From a virus, in IMG/VR virus record IMGVR_UViG_3300032268_000759, positions 90,841 to 154,840 of that record: a stretch of 64,000 nt of DNA. The stretch is one strand, 5' to 3'. The notes under the pieces are model-generated. The model did not search any database. It was given only the letters and a program-made list of their open reading frames with translations, and had not been told where the DNA came from. Positions 8,400 to 16,753 of this stretch are shown one piece after another; position 1 is the stretch's first letter; every line of letters begins with the position of its first letter. The position numbers and the translations under genes are program-made.

Positions 8400-8431
8400 T
8401 TTGGAGATTCAAAAAAACAATATTATATTAA
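8400..8431 (+). promoter_or_regulatory. host-type promoter, predicted leaderless
   Basis: TTTG (8400-8403), 20 nt, TATATTAA (8424-8431), 4 nt, then the ATG at 8436. The sequence from TTTGGA onward nearly copies the promoter at 8103, suggesting duplication or strong constraint. Confidence 0.55.
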
Positions 8432-8435
8432 AGAT

Positions 8436-8687
8436 ATGGAAAAAATACTTTTAACACAAGAAGAAATTGATTTATTAAAATCAATTCAAGAACAAAATAG
8501 TCAATTGATAGCTAATTTTGGTCAATTAGAAATAACTATTCAAAGTTTGGAACTACAAAAAGAACAGTTAATTGAAACATTATCAGCTCTTAAAACTAAA
8601 GAAGCTAGTATAGGTGAAACACTCCAAACTAAATATGGTAATGGCAACATTAATGTTGAAACTGGAGAATTTACTAAAGTAAATTAA
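8436..8687 (+). CDS. small coiled-coil protein
   Basis: An 83-residue protein, almost wholly heptad-like from residue 5 to 65 (LTQEEIDLLKSIQEQNSQLI and following), so a coiled coil is likely. The C-terminus is polar. It sits between the adhesion genes and the sheath gene with its own host-type promoter. It could be a tail assembly helper; nothing proves this. Confidence 0.6.
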   Translation: MEKILLTQEEIDLLKSIQEQNSQLIANFGQLEITIQSLELQKEQLIETLSALKTKEASIGETLQTKYGNGNINVETGEFTKVN

Positions 8688-8703
8688 TTTTTGAGAAAAG
8701 CTT

Positions 8704-8720
8704 AGATATTTATTGACAAC
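8704..8720 (+). promoter_or_regulatory. candidate late promoter for the sheath operon
   Basis: AGATATTTATTGACAAC lies 43 nt before the sheath start codon and matches the ATATTTAT core of the late motif. Confidence 0.4.
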
Positions 8721-8746
8721 AATCAATAAAATTAATCTAAGCAAAT

Positions 8747-10453
8747 ATGGCAGAAGTATTATTATCGCCTGGTGTTTTACAAAGAGAAAACGATAGTTCT
8801 CAGGTAACCCAAGGCCCAGTAACAGTAGGAGCAGCAATTATTGGACCAACAGTAAAAGGACCTGTTGAAATTCCAACATATGTTACTTCATACAGTGACT
8901 ATGTAAATAAATTTGGATCAACATTTGTAAGCGGCGGGAATGTATATTCTTATTTTACATCTATAGCTGCTTACAATTATTTCCAAAATGGTGGTGCATC
9001 ATTATTAGTAGCAAGAGTAGTAAGTGCTTCATCTACTTGGGCATCAGCAACAAGTACAGCTATTTCAGCAAGTACAAGTGCAACAGCATTTACTTTAGAA
9101 ACTCTTTCTAAAGGTACAATTATGAACAGTTCAAGTTCAATAGATGCAAGTGGATCTTTATTAAGTGGTTCAACTGATAATGTTAGATGGCAAATTGTAT
9201 CTCCAAATACAAGTTCAGGAACATTTGGTTTATTAGTTAGACAAGGTAATGATAATACAAACAATCCAATCATATTGGAAACTTGGACTAACTTATCATT
9301 AGATCCTAAAGCTCCTAATTATATATCTAATGTAATTGGTGATTACACATTTAATTACAATGCTACAAATAATCAAATTGAATTATCAGGTTCATATCCT
9401 AATGCTTCAAGATATCTTAGAGTAAAATCAGTAGCATTAACTACTCCAGATTATTTTGATAATACAGGTACTCCAAAATCACAATTTACAGGTTCAATTC
9501 CAGTAGCTGCAAGTGGTTCATTTACAGGTGCTACTGATACACAAAAAGGTGGAGCTGCATTTTATGATGCAATCACAACTTCAGGTAACACACAAGGTTT
9601 AGATGGTGGTAGTTATACAAACATGATCAATCTATTATCTAATCAAGATGATTATAGATTTAATATTTTATTAACACCAGGTTTATTCAATTCATTACAT
9701 GCAGATGCTGTATCAAATGTTATTACAAGTACTCAAGGTAGAGGTGATAATATTTTTGTATTAGATTTAGTACCTTATGGTTCATCAATTACATCAATTA
9801 CATCACAAGCTGCTTCACGTAATACTTCATATGCTGCTTCATACTGGCCATGGGGTCAAATATTAGATCCAGGTACAGGTAAAAATGTTTGGGTTCCAGC
9901 TTCAACTGTAATTGCAGGTGTTTACGCTTACAATGATAGAGTAGCTGAGCCTTGGTTTGCACCAGCAGGTATTAATCGTGGTGGATTAGGTAATGTAATT
10001 CGTGTAGAACAAAAATTATCTCAAGCTAATCGTGATACATTGTATCAAGCAAAAGTTAATCCATTAGCAACATTCCCAGGTACTGGAGTTGTAGTATATG
10101 GTAACAAAACATTACAAACTCAAGCATCAGCTTTAGATCGTGTAAATGTTCGTAGATTATTAATTTCACTAAAAGGATATATTGGTCAAGTAGCAAACAC
10201 ATTAGTATTTGAACAAAATACAACTGCTACAAGAAATCAGTTCTTAGCTCAAGTAAATCCATACTTAGAATCAGTTCAACAAAGACAAGGTTTATTTGCA
10301 TTTAGAGTAGTGATGGATGATTCAAATAATACTCCTGATGTAATAGATAGAAATCAATTAGTAGGTGCTATTTATTTACAACCAACTAAAACTGCTGAAT
10401 ACATTTACTTAGACTTTAACATTACTCCAACTGGTGCTACTTTCCCTGGATAA
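8747..10453 (+). CDS. 18: tail sheath protein (T4 gp18-like)
   Basis: A 568-residue contractile sheath subunit. The N-terminus (LLSPGVLQRENDSSQVTQGP) and the early VGAAIIGPTVKGPVEIPTYV stretch are typical of phage sheath proteins, whose N- and C-terminal arms link neighbouring subunits. The C-terminal domain shows the conserved IYLQPTKTAEYIYLDFNITP ending. T4 gp18 is longer (about 660 residues). The tube gene follows directly, the standard order. Identification is firm. Confidence 0.93.
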   Translation: MAEVLLSPGVLQRENDSSQVTQGPVTVGAAIIGPTVKGPVEIPTYVTSYSDYVNKFGSTFVSGGNVYSYFTSIAAYNYFQNGGASLLVARVVSASSTWASATSTAISASTSATAFTLETLSKGTIMNSSSSIDASGSLLSGSTDNVRWQIVSPNTSSGTFGLLVRQGNDNTNNPIILETWTNLSLDPKAPNYISNVIGDYTFNYNATNNQIELSGSYPNASRYLRVKSVALTTPDYFDNTGTPKSQFTGSIPVAASGSFTGATDTQKGGAAFYDAITTSGNTQGLDGGSYTNMINLLSNQDDYRFNILLTPGLFNSLHADAVSNVITSTQGRGDNIFVLDLVPYGSSITSITSQAASRNTSYAASYWPWGQILDPGTGKNVWVPASTVIAGVYAYNDRVAEPWFAPAGINRGGLGNVIRVEQKLSQANRDTLYQAKVNPLATFPGTGVVVYGNKTLQTQASALDRVNVRRLLISLKGYIGQVANTLVFEQNTTATRNQFLAQVNPYLESVQQRQGLFAFRVVMDDSNNTPDVIDRNQLVGAIYLQPTKTAEYIYLDFNITPTGATFPG

Positions 10454-10458
10454 GGGAA
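10442..10458 (+). terminator. weak hairpin over the sheath stop codon
   Basis: TTCCCT (10442-10447) pairs with AGGGAA (10453-10458) around a 5-base loop that includes the stop codon. No proper T-run follows, so termination is doubtful; an RNA-processing or stability role is possible. Confidence 0.25.
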
Positions 10459-10479
10459 GTAGTTACCTTTTAGAACCAA

Positions 10480-10495
10480 TAATATTTATAACAAA
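10480..10495 (+). promoter_or_regulatory. candidate late promoter for the tail tube
   Basis: TAATATTTATAACAAA lies 32 nt before the tube start codon. It is identical to the motif at 14285. Confidence 0.5.
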
Positions 10496-10511
10496 TAAAT
10501 AACATAAGAAA

Positions 10512-11000
10512 ATGGCAGTATTAAACGCAAACGAAATATTTTTCACAGCATTTGAACCTAAACAACAGAATAGGTTTATAATGTATATCGATGGTGTTCC
10601 TTCTTACATGGTTAAAGGTGTAGGTGCAGTTACATTAACCCAAGAATCAATTAAATTAAACCATATTAACGTTGCAAGATATGTTAAAGGTAAATCAAAT
10701 TGGGGTCCAATTACATTTACATTATTTGATCCAATCACTCCATCAGGAGCTCAATCAGTAATGGAATGGGTACGTTTACATCATGAATCTGTAACTGGTC
10801 GTGACGGTTACTCAGATTTTTATAAAAAAGATTTAACATTTAATGTTTTAGGTCCAGTAGGTGATATTGTAAGTGAGTGGATTATTAAAGGAGCTTTAAT
10901 CACAGATACAAACTTTGGTGAGTACAGCTGGGATAATGAATCAGCAGCTCAATCAATTACAATGACAGTTCAACCTGATTACTGTGTGTTAAACTTCTAA
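10512..11000 (+). CDS. 19: tail tube protein (T4 gp19-like)
   Basis: A 162-residue inner tail tube subunit, matching the length of T4 gp19 (163). The pattern NRFIMYIDGVPSYMVKGVGA, the LFDPITPSGAQSVMEWVR segment and the C-terminal AAQSITMTVQPDYCVLNF are typical of the gp19 family. It forms the hexameric-ring tube inside the sheath. It follows the sheath with its own candidate late promoter and is followed by a clear terminator, as suits a highly expressed structural gene. Confidence 0.92.
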   Translation: MAVLNANEIFFTAFEPKQQNRFIMYIDGVPSYMVKGVGAVTLTQESIKLNHINVARYVKGKSNWGPITFTLFDPITPSGAQSVMEWVRLHHESVTGRDGYSDFYKKDLTFNVLGPVGDIVSEWIIKGALITDTNFGEYSWDNESAAQSITMTVQPDYCVLNF

Positions 11001-11034
11001 GAAATTACTTTTTCCGAAGTATACGAAGAAAGTT

Positions 11035-11062
11035 AGCTTGGCCTTTGGCCAGGCTTTCTTTA
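11035..11062 (+). terminator. intrinsic terminator after the tube gene
   Basis: AGCTTGGCC pairs with GGCCAGGCT (9 bp including one G-T) around a TTT loop, followed by TTCTTTAT. The hairpin overlaps a host-type promoter at 11037. Confidence 0.7.
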
Positions 11063-11068
11063 TCTTAA
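11037..11068 (+). promoter_or_regulatory. host-type promoter nested with the terminator
   Basis: CTTG (11037-11040), 20 nt, TATCTTAA (11061-11068). The extended AGCTTGGC form recurs in other promoters of this window. The spacer is the terminator hairpin. Confidence 0.45.
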
Positions 11069-11081
11069 TATTTATAATAAA
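11066..11081 (+). promoter_or_regulatory. candidate late promoter
   Basis: TAATATTTATAATAAA, 37 nt before the 11103 start codon. It overlaps the -7 box of the host-type promoter, so the site may serve both classes. Confidence 0.5.
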
Positions 11082-11102
11082 CAAAGTTATTAAATAAAAT
11101 TT

Positions 11103-11840
11103 ATGAGTGAATTTAAATTTCCTACCGAAATGGTAGAGTTACCATCAAAGGGATTACCATACCCAGAATCAAATCCATTATCAGCAGGTAAGTTAGAAAT
11201 GAAATACATGACTGCTAGAGAAGAGGATATTTTAACTAATCAATCATATATTCAACAAGGAGTTGTTTTAGATAAACTATTACAATCACTTATTGTAACT
11301 AAAATTGATTACAATGATCTATTAGTAGGTGATAAAAATGCAATTTTAATTGCAGCACGTATTTTAGGTTATGGAAAAGATTATGCTTTTACTTATAAAG
11401 GTGAAGATGTAGTAGCTGATTTATCTACATTAGATAATAAAGTAATTGATGAAACATTATTTACTAAAGGTAAAAATGAATTTACATTTAAAGTACCTTC
11501 AACAAGTGATATTATTACTTTTAAATTATTAACTCATGGTGATGAATTATCTATGGATCGTGAATTAGCTGGTCTAAAGAAAATTAACCAATCACCAGAA
11601 GTATCAATGCGTTTAAAATATACTATATTATCAATTAATGGTAATAATGATCCTAAAAATGTTAGAGAATATGTAGATACTTACTTATTAGCGCGAGACG
11701 CTCGAGCATTACGTGAGTATATTAAGACAATACAACCTGACGTTAACTTAACGACTTCCATTGAAACATTAAACGGCTTAGTGGAGGAAGTCAATATACC
11801 TATTGGTCTTAACTTTTTTTGGCCTGACCTTGGAGTATAG
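11103..11840 (+). CDS. 26: gp26-like baseplate hub / tail assembly chaperone-like protein
   Basis: A 245-residue protein with the signature of the T4 gp26 baseplate family: VELPSKGLPYPESNPLSAG near residue 11, KYMTAREEDILTNQ near 34, then GDKNAILIAARILGYGKDY near 79. It lies between the tube and tape-measure genes, where tailed phages normally encode tail assembly chaperones. Its last codons include a run of seven T (11814-11820), where a +1 or -2 shift would add about 97 residues from the next frame. The family call is from motif memory; the chaperone role is inferred from position. Confidence 0.7.
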   Translation: MSEFKFPTEMVELPSKGLPYPESNPLSAGKLEMKYMTAREEDILTNQSYIQQGVVLDKLLQSLIVTKIDYNDLLVGDKNAILIAARILGYGKDYAFTYKGEDVVADLSTLDNKVIDETLFTKGKNEFTFKVPSTSDIITFKLLTHGDELSMDRELAGLKKINQSPEVSMRLKYTILSINGNNDPKNVREYVDTYLLARDARALREYIKTIQPDVNLTTSIETLNGLVEEVNIPIGLNFFWPDLGV

Positions 11841-12114
11841 AGTATTTCTATTTTCTCAAATTCATGAAATAATATTTCACGGAGGTGGTGGTTATGATTA
11901 TAGTACAGTATATAACATGCCTATATGGTTACGTAAATTTACATTTAGTAAATTAAGAGACCATTTTGATAAACAAAACCCAGACAATAACACAGATGAT
12001 ATTGTAGCTAAATCAAAAGCTGCAATGAGAATGGGAGCTAATGATGGAGTTGCTCCAAAAGTTAATGTTCCAACATATGTAACTAAAGCATCAAAGGCGT
12101 CACAACAAAAGTGA
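11803..12114 (+). CDS. frameshift extension or separate gp51-like protein
   Basis: An open frame overlapping the gp26-like gene by 38 nt in the +1 frame. The only start near its 5' end is TTG at 11803, within the overlap; the first in-frame ATG comes after a well-ordered region (FSQIHEIIFHGGGGYDYSTV). This suggests it is read by frameshifting at the T-run rather than on its own. The NMPIWLRKFTFSKLRDHF segment recalls the small protein after gp26 in T4-type phages (gene 51 position). The C-terminus is basic. A stem-loop covers its stop codon. Confidence 0.6.
   Translation: MVLTFFGLTLEYRVFLFSQIHEIIFHGGGGYDYSTVYNMPIWLRKFTFSKLRDHFDKQNPDNNTDDIVAKSKAAMRMGANDGVAPKVNVPTYVTKASKASQQK
11811..11823 (+). 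other. candidate programmed frameshift site
   Basis: In the zero frame the codons are AAC TTT TTT TGG. Skipping one T (+1) or slipping back two (-2) gives TTT TTT GGC and enters the downstream frame. A peptidyl tRNA-Phe can re-pair with UUU in either case. The zero frame ends only 6 codons later, at 11838-11840. Confidence 0.5.
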
Positions 12115-12121
12115 TGCCTTT
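12093..12121 (+). terminator. putative terminator over the stop codon of the frameshift frame
   Basis: AAAGGCGTCAC pairs with GTGATGCCTTT (11 bp, one G-T) around a 7-base A-rich loop, followed directly by TTTAATATTTAT. The T-tract is imperfect and merges with the next late-promoter motif. Confidence 0.5.
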
Positions 12122-12136
12122 AATATTTATAATAAA
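12121..12136 (+). promoter_or_regulatory. candidate late promoter for the tape measure gene
   Basis: TAATATTTATAATAAA, 25 nt before the 12146 start codon, identical to the copies at 5624 and 11066. Confidence 0.5.
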
Positions 12137-12145
12137 ATATACTAA

Positions 12146-14287
12146 ATGGCTGATCCAAATCAAAATATAAGAGACGGTAAAAAAGATCTTAATGAAATAA
12201 GTGCTATTGTTGGTGCATTAGACGATGGATTTCAATCGTTAACTTCCCGATTAACTGATTTAGCAGAAGGATTATCTAATATAGTTGATGATGCTAGAGC
12301 ATTCTCCAGAGTACAAAAAGATACAATATCTACATTAAATAAATTAGCTAAAACTAATGAAAAATTAATTAAAAATCAAATTGATTTAAATAATGGTCAG
12401 TTATCATCTAAAAAAATAAATGAACAAATAAATGAAATAACAGCTACAAGAGAAGTTCTTAATCAAAGATTAAATAATTTATTAGCAAAACAAACTCAGA
12501 ACTTAGTATTATCTCTAAATGAATTAGATGAAATAAAAACTTTACAAGAAGGTATAGCTGAAATAACAGGAGAAGTAACAGATAATTATAAGAATCAATT
12601 AAATTTTGCTAAAGAAATTGAAAAAAGAGCTGGAGGATTTCAAAAATTAGCAGGAGTAGTCAAATCAATTCCTGGTCTAAAAGGATTAGCTGGACCATTT
12701 CAAGATGCTGCTGATTCAGCTGCTAAAGCAGCCGCCAGTGGAAAAAGTACTTTCCAGATATTTAAAGCAGGAGCTGGGGGATTAATGTCATTCCTTAAAG
12801 GTCCAATTTGGATAACTGCTTTAGTTACAGCAGCAAAATTCTTTTTAGATGCTATGTTTGATGCTGATAAACGTGTCACAGATATAGCTAAGAATTTTTC
12901 AATATCTAAAGACAGTGCTAGAGCTCAATATGAGGTTTTAAAATCCTCAAAAACAGTTTTAACATCAATTTTAGACTCAACTAAAAATATAACTGAAGCT
13001 TTTAATGAGTTAGCTTCTTTATCTGATTTTGTATATCAAGCTTCATTTAAACAACTTGATACTCAAATACAATTAACTAAGGAAATAGGTATTCAAGCTG
13101 AAGAGGCTATTCAACTTCAACAATTATTTGTCTTAAATAATAATGAATCTGATAAAGGATTAGATATAATATATGATCAAATAGCAGCTTTTGCTAATCA
13201 GAATAAAATAGTAGCTGATGGTAGAAAAATTATAGCAGATGTAAATAGACTAAGTGGTCTAATAAAACTTAATTTTAGAGGTAACACAGGTGAAATAGTT
13301 AAAACAGTTTTAGAAGCTAAAAAATTAGGTTTAACATTAGATCAAGTAGCCAAAACTCAAAGTTCATTATTAGATTTTGAATCATCAATCTCAGCCCAAA
13401 TAGAAGCTGAGTTATTAACTGGAAGACAAATTAATTTAGAAAGAGCTAGATTATTTGCTTTAAATAATGATATAGCAGGTTTAACTGAAGAAATAGCTAA
13501 TCAAAATATTACTGCTGCTTCATTTAGTAGAATGAATGCTATACAACAAGAATCTATAGCTAAAACATTAGGAATGAGTGCTAATGAATTAGGTGATACT
13601 TTATATAAGCAAGAATTAATAAACAAAGCTGGAGGTCAGGAATTAAAAAATAAACGTGAAACTATTAAATTATTAGAATCACAAGGTAAATTAAGTGAAG
13701 CAGCACGTTTACAACAAGAATTAACAGCATTAGAAGGAGGATTATTACGTGGTGAAGCTTTAGAGGATGCTCAAAAATCATTAGATGCTCAAACTAAATT
13801 TGAAGCTTCATTAGAAAGAGCAAAAGAAATATTCTCTGATCTTGTTGATGGTGGAGCAATAGATAAACTATCAGACTTTATTATAAAATTTGCTAACGCT
13901 TTATCATCAGGACAATCATTAGCTAGTATATTGCTTCGTGGACCAAAAAGTGAAAATAAAGAAGAGAGACAAAATCGTCAAATGTCATCTTTAGGTGTAT
14001 CTCAATCTGAGATTAAACAAATACAAAAAGAAGAAGTCATAACAGCGGGTCCTGGTCCTAAATTTGCAGAGGGAGGAATTGTTAGAAAACCAATTTATAA
14101 CGCTACTGTAGGTGAAGCTGGTCCTGAGGCTATTATACCACTAGATAAATTTGATGGATTTATGAAAAGTCAACAAGAAACTAATATGTTATTAAGACAA
14201 TTAGTAAATAAATCAACAGATATAACACTTAACGGTGAAAGATTAACCAACGGCTTAGCTAAACAAACATATGCCTTAGGTTCATAA
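12146..14287 (+). CDS. tail tape measure protein
   Basis: A 713-residue, largely helical protein. Long heptad-rich stretches occupy residues 10-170. A Gly/Ala-rich hydrophobic segment (GLMSFLKGPIWITALVTAAK, about 210-230) could be a membrane-active part. Near residue 650 is the C-terminal signature FAEGGIVRKPIYNATVGEAG, followed by PEAIIPLDK, which is typical of tape measure proteins. It would set tail length and fill the tube lumen. It follows the gp26/frameshift pair, as expected. T4 uses gp29 for this; similarity to gp29 was not judged. Confidence 0.85.
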   Translation: MADPNQNIRDGKKDLNEISAIVGALDDGFQSLTSRLTDLAEGLSNIVDDARAFSRVQKDTISTLNKLAKTNEKLIKNQIDLNNGQLSSKKINEQINEITATREVLNQRLNNLLAKQTQNLVLSLNELDEIKTLQEGIAEITGEVTDNYKNQLNFAKEIEKRAGGFQKLAGVVKSIPGLKGLAGPFQDAADSAAKAAASGKSTFQIFKAGAGGLMSFLKGPIWITALVTAAKFFLDAMFDADKRVTDIAKNFSISKDSARAQYEVLKSSKTVLTSILDSTKNITEAFNELASLSDFVYQASFKQLDTQIQLTKEIGIQAEEAIQLQQLFVLNNNESDKGLDIIYDQIAAFANQNKIVADGRKIIADVNRLSGLIKLNFRGNTGEIVKTVLEAKKLGLTLDQVAKTQSSLLDFESSISAQIEAELLTGRQINLERARLFALNNDIAGLTEEIANQNITAASFSRMNAIQQESIAKTLGMSANELGDTLYKQELINKAGGQELKNKRETIKLLESQGKLSEAARLQQELTALEGGLLRGEALEDAQKSLDAQTKFEASLERAKEIFSDLVDGGAIDKLSDFIIKFANALSSGQSLASILLRGPKSENKEERQNRQMSSLGVSQSEIKQIQKEEVITAGPGPKFAEGGIVRKPIYNATVGEAGPEAIIPLDKFDGFMKSQQETNMLLRQLVNKSTDITLNGERLTNGLAKQTYALGS

Positions 14288-14300
14288 TATTTATAACAAA
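14285..14300 (+). promoter_or_regulatory. candidate late promoter
   Basis: TAATATTTATAACAAA, 35 nt before the 14320 start codon. It begins inside the tape-measure stop codon. Confidence 0.5.
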
Positions 14301-14319
14301 CAAATTAAACAATACAACT

Positions 14320-14628
14320 ATGGGACTTCAAAACAAATTATTAACAGGTGGTTCTAATTTCACATTATGGGATGGCTCAGATCCTGCTATTAACCCATTA
14401 GCAACTAAACAATCACCATTACATGCTAAAAATGACCAGCCTAGTTATTCTTTAAATGGTAGTAATGCATCAGCTGTTATTACAGCTTATGGTGAATATG
14501 TAGATGGTGTACTTAATGCGATTCCTCAACCTTCACAATTAGATTTAAATGGTATAACACCATCAAAATACTCAGATAATTTACCTGAAGGTGGAATTAG
14601 TGATAGAGCACTTGATATTACAGGGTAA
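14320..14628 (+). CDS. hypothetical baseplate-region protein
   Basis: A 102-residue polar protein without Cys. It opens MGLQNKLLTGGSNFTLWDGS and contains SQLDLNGITPSKYSDNLPEG. There is no transmembrane segment and no recognised family. It sits between the tape measure and a 602-residue baseplate-type protein and is probably co-expressed with them. A tail completion or baseplate role is a guess from position. Confidence 0.6.
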   Translation: MGLQNKLLTGGSNFTLWDGSDPAINPLATKQSPLHAKNDQPSYSLNGSNASAVITAYGEYVDGVLNAIPQPSQLDLNGITPSKYSDNLPEGGISDRALDITG

Positions 14629-14641
14629 TCAAATTAACTAA

Positions 14642-16450
14642 ATGGGTTTATTAAATTTACAAACAAATCTTAAATCCTTAAAGTACGGCAAAGATAGACC
14701 TGGTGGTGGTTCAAGCAACCAACCTTATATTATTACAGATATACCATCAGGAACTTCAACTTTATCTAACTACGATAATGATTTCATTTTACGAGGAGGC
14801 ATTTTAGCCGGTTCTCGTACGGCTCAAGATGTGTCTCGATTAACTCAAATGTTTGTTGATACAAAATCACCTAATGGGTTATTATTCACTATTAAACAAA
14901 ATGCTTTAACTAGATTAGGAGTTAGGACACAAGCTGGAGGACAAGAAATATATTTACCCACTAGTACATTAGCACAAGCTGGTGTAAATGCTTTTGGTTT
15001 ACATCTTTATAAACAAGGTGTAAATCCATTTCCTGATTTTAGCCTTGGTGGAATAGATATAGACCTACCAGGTAATATAAGAACATATTCTCAAGTAGTT
15101 AAAAGTAGTCAAGAGGCAAATAATAATAGACTATATAACTTAACTAATACTAAAATATATGGTAACATTGTTAATTTATCTGCATTAAATAATAATGTTT
15201 CTTTAAATCCTAATTTTTTAATTTCATATGGTGGAGGCCCAGGTTCTGTTTTAGGTATAGGTCCTACTAATATAAAATTAGCTGATAATACTATAACTAA
15301 AGGAAGTGGAGATGAATTTTATAACTATGCTAATAGTACTTTTAGTACATTACCTTATTATTTATTAAGTAAAGCTAGTGAAGTAAATGGAATTAAAGGA
15401 TTAACAGTTCCTTTTTCTCCTAAAATACAAGATTTTAGAAAAATTTTACAAGCAAAAATTTCTTCTATTATGTCTATATCACCTGAATATACAGGAAGTG
15501 CTGTTATAGAACAAAGAGTATTTTTAGGAAATCCAGGTCAAAGAGGAGATATTTCTAGTTATGTTACTGGTAAAAAAGATTTTACTGGAAGAGTATTAGG
15601 CGCTTTAGATAAGATAACAGCCAAACCTCTTTATAGTTCACGATTGGTAGATCCAAATGAAACAAATGATTTAGTTAAATTTAGAATTGAAGCAATTGAT
15701 AATGATGACCCAGGAAAATCTGTATTTATTCACTTTAGAGCATTTCTAAATAACTTTTCAGATGCATATAATGCTACTTGGAATTCTACTAAGTATGTTG
15801 GTAGAGGAGAAGAGTTTTATACTTATGGTGGTTTTAATAGAGGAATTTCTGTAGATTGGACTGTAGCAGCCCAATCAAAAGATGAATTAATTCCAATGTA
15901 TCAAAAACTAAATTACTTAGCATCTAACTTAACACCAGACTATAGTGCAAATGGTTATATGAGAGGACCTATGATGAGATTAACTATTGGAGGATATTTA
16001 TATTCTCAACCTGGTTTTATGACTAGTTTAACTTATACTATAGATGAATCAACTCCATGGGAAATAGGTATAAATAATACAAATGCTGGAAGTGATAACT
16101 CAGTAAAAGAATTATCTCATATTATAAAAGTATCTATGAATTATACACCAATTCATTCATTTGTTCCTCGTAAACAAACTAATAAGTATGAAGGTGTTAA
16201 AACATTAGTTGGTCCAATAATAGATGGAAAAAAAGCTAATGAAGCATCTAGTATATCAGAATTTGGTCCTGAACATTATATAGCATTAAACACAGGTAAT
16301 CATAATAATTATGATAATGAACCTAATTATACTCCTACAGTAAAACCTGTAGAAGTACAACCAATTCCAACTCCAACTCAACCACCACTAAAACAAGATC
16401 AAGAAGCTACATTCACTAATAATAACCCTAATAGATTTAAAGGATTCTAA
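14642..16450 (+). CDS. large tail/baseplate structural protein of unknown family
   Basis: A 602-residue protein rich in Asn, Gly, Ser and Tyr, with aromatic beta-type patterns (YVGRGEEFYTYGGFNRGIS near 380) and a Pro/Thr/Gln-rich tail near residues 560-590. There is no signal peptide. It is followed 2 nt later by a LysM-like baseplate gene and then the hub. The position corresponds to T4 tube-initiation/baseplate genes (48/54 region), but no homology to them is claimed. Confidence 0.65.
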   Translation: MGLLNLQTNLKSLKYGKDRPGGGSSNQPYIITDIPSGTSTLSNYDNDFILRGGILAGSRTAQDVSRLTQMFVDTKSPNGLLFTIKQNALTRLGVRTQAGGQEIYLPTSTLAQAGVNAFGLHLYKQGVNPFPDFSLGGIDIDLPGNIRTYSQVVKSSQEANNNRLYNLTNTKIYGNIVNLSALNNNVSLNPNFLISYGGGPGSVLGIGPTNIKLADNTITKGSGDEFYNYANSTFSTLPYYLLSKASEVNGIKGLTVPFSPKIQDFRKILQAKISSIMSISPEYTGSAVIEQRVFLGNPGQRGDISSYVTGKKDFTGRVLGALDKITAKPLYSSRLVDPNETNDLVKFRIEAIDNDDPGKSVFIHFRAFLNNFSDAYNATWNSTKYVGRGEEFYTYGGFNRGISVDWTVAAQSKDELIPMYQKLNYLASNLTPDYSANGYMRGPMMRLTIGGYLYSQPGFMTSLTYTIDESTPWEIGINNTNAGSDNSVKELSHIIKVSMNYTPIHSFVPRKQTNKYEGVKTLVGPIIDGKKANEASSISEFGPEHYIALNTGNHNNYDNEPNYTPTVKPVEVQPIPTPTQPPLKQDQEATFTNNNPNRFKGF

Positions 16451-16452
16451 TA

Positions 16453-16752
16453 ATGAACAGATATCAAAATATACCTATTGAAAAAACAAATGGAGGAAAA
16501 CGAACTTATAAAACAGTTCGTTATCCTGATGTTCCTTTAACTGAAAATGATATATATGTTTATACTGTACAAGGTGATCGTTATGATATTTTAGCTCAAC
16601 AATACTACTCAGATAGTTCACTATGGTGGGTAATATCTATTGCTAATGAACAATTAGCCCAAAACTCATTAATTATACCTGAAGGTATACAAATAAGAAT
16701 CCCAGCAAATCCTGCTGCAGTGATAAGAACATTTAATAATATAAACTCTTAA
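16453..16752 (+). CDS. LysM-like baseplate protein (gp53 / tail protein X type)
   Basis: A 99-residue protein with one LysM-like module at residues about 35-90: VQGDRYDILAQQYYSDSSLW, then WWVISIAN and IPEGIQIRIP. Such small modules occur in T4 gp53 and in P2 gpX-type tail proteins, where they join baseplate parts or touch peptidoglycan. It lies 2 nt after the preceding gene and just before the hub-lysozyme gene. The exact equivalent is uncertain. Confidence 0.75.
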   Translation: MNRYQNIPIEKTNGGKRTYKTVRYPDVPLTENDIYVYTVQGDRYDILAQQYYSDSSLWWVISIANEQLAQNSLIIPEGIQIRIPANPAAVIRTFNNINS

Positions 16753-16753
16753 T

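Noticed and set aside
427-9273. Several long open frames on the minus strand opposite the fibre and sheath genes
   Set aside because: They mirror the repeat-rich coding strand (runs of NEPV- or LQHV-type peptides), lack leaders and promoters, and cross several real genes. They are shadows of codon bias.
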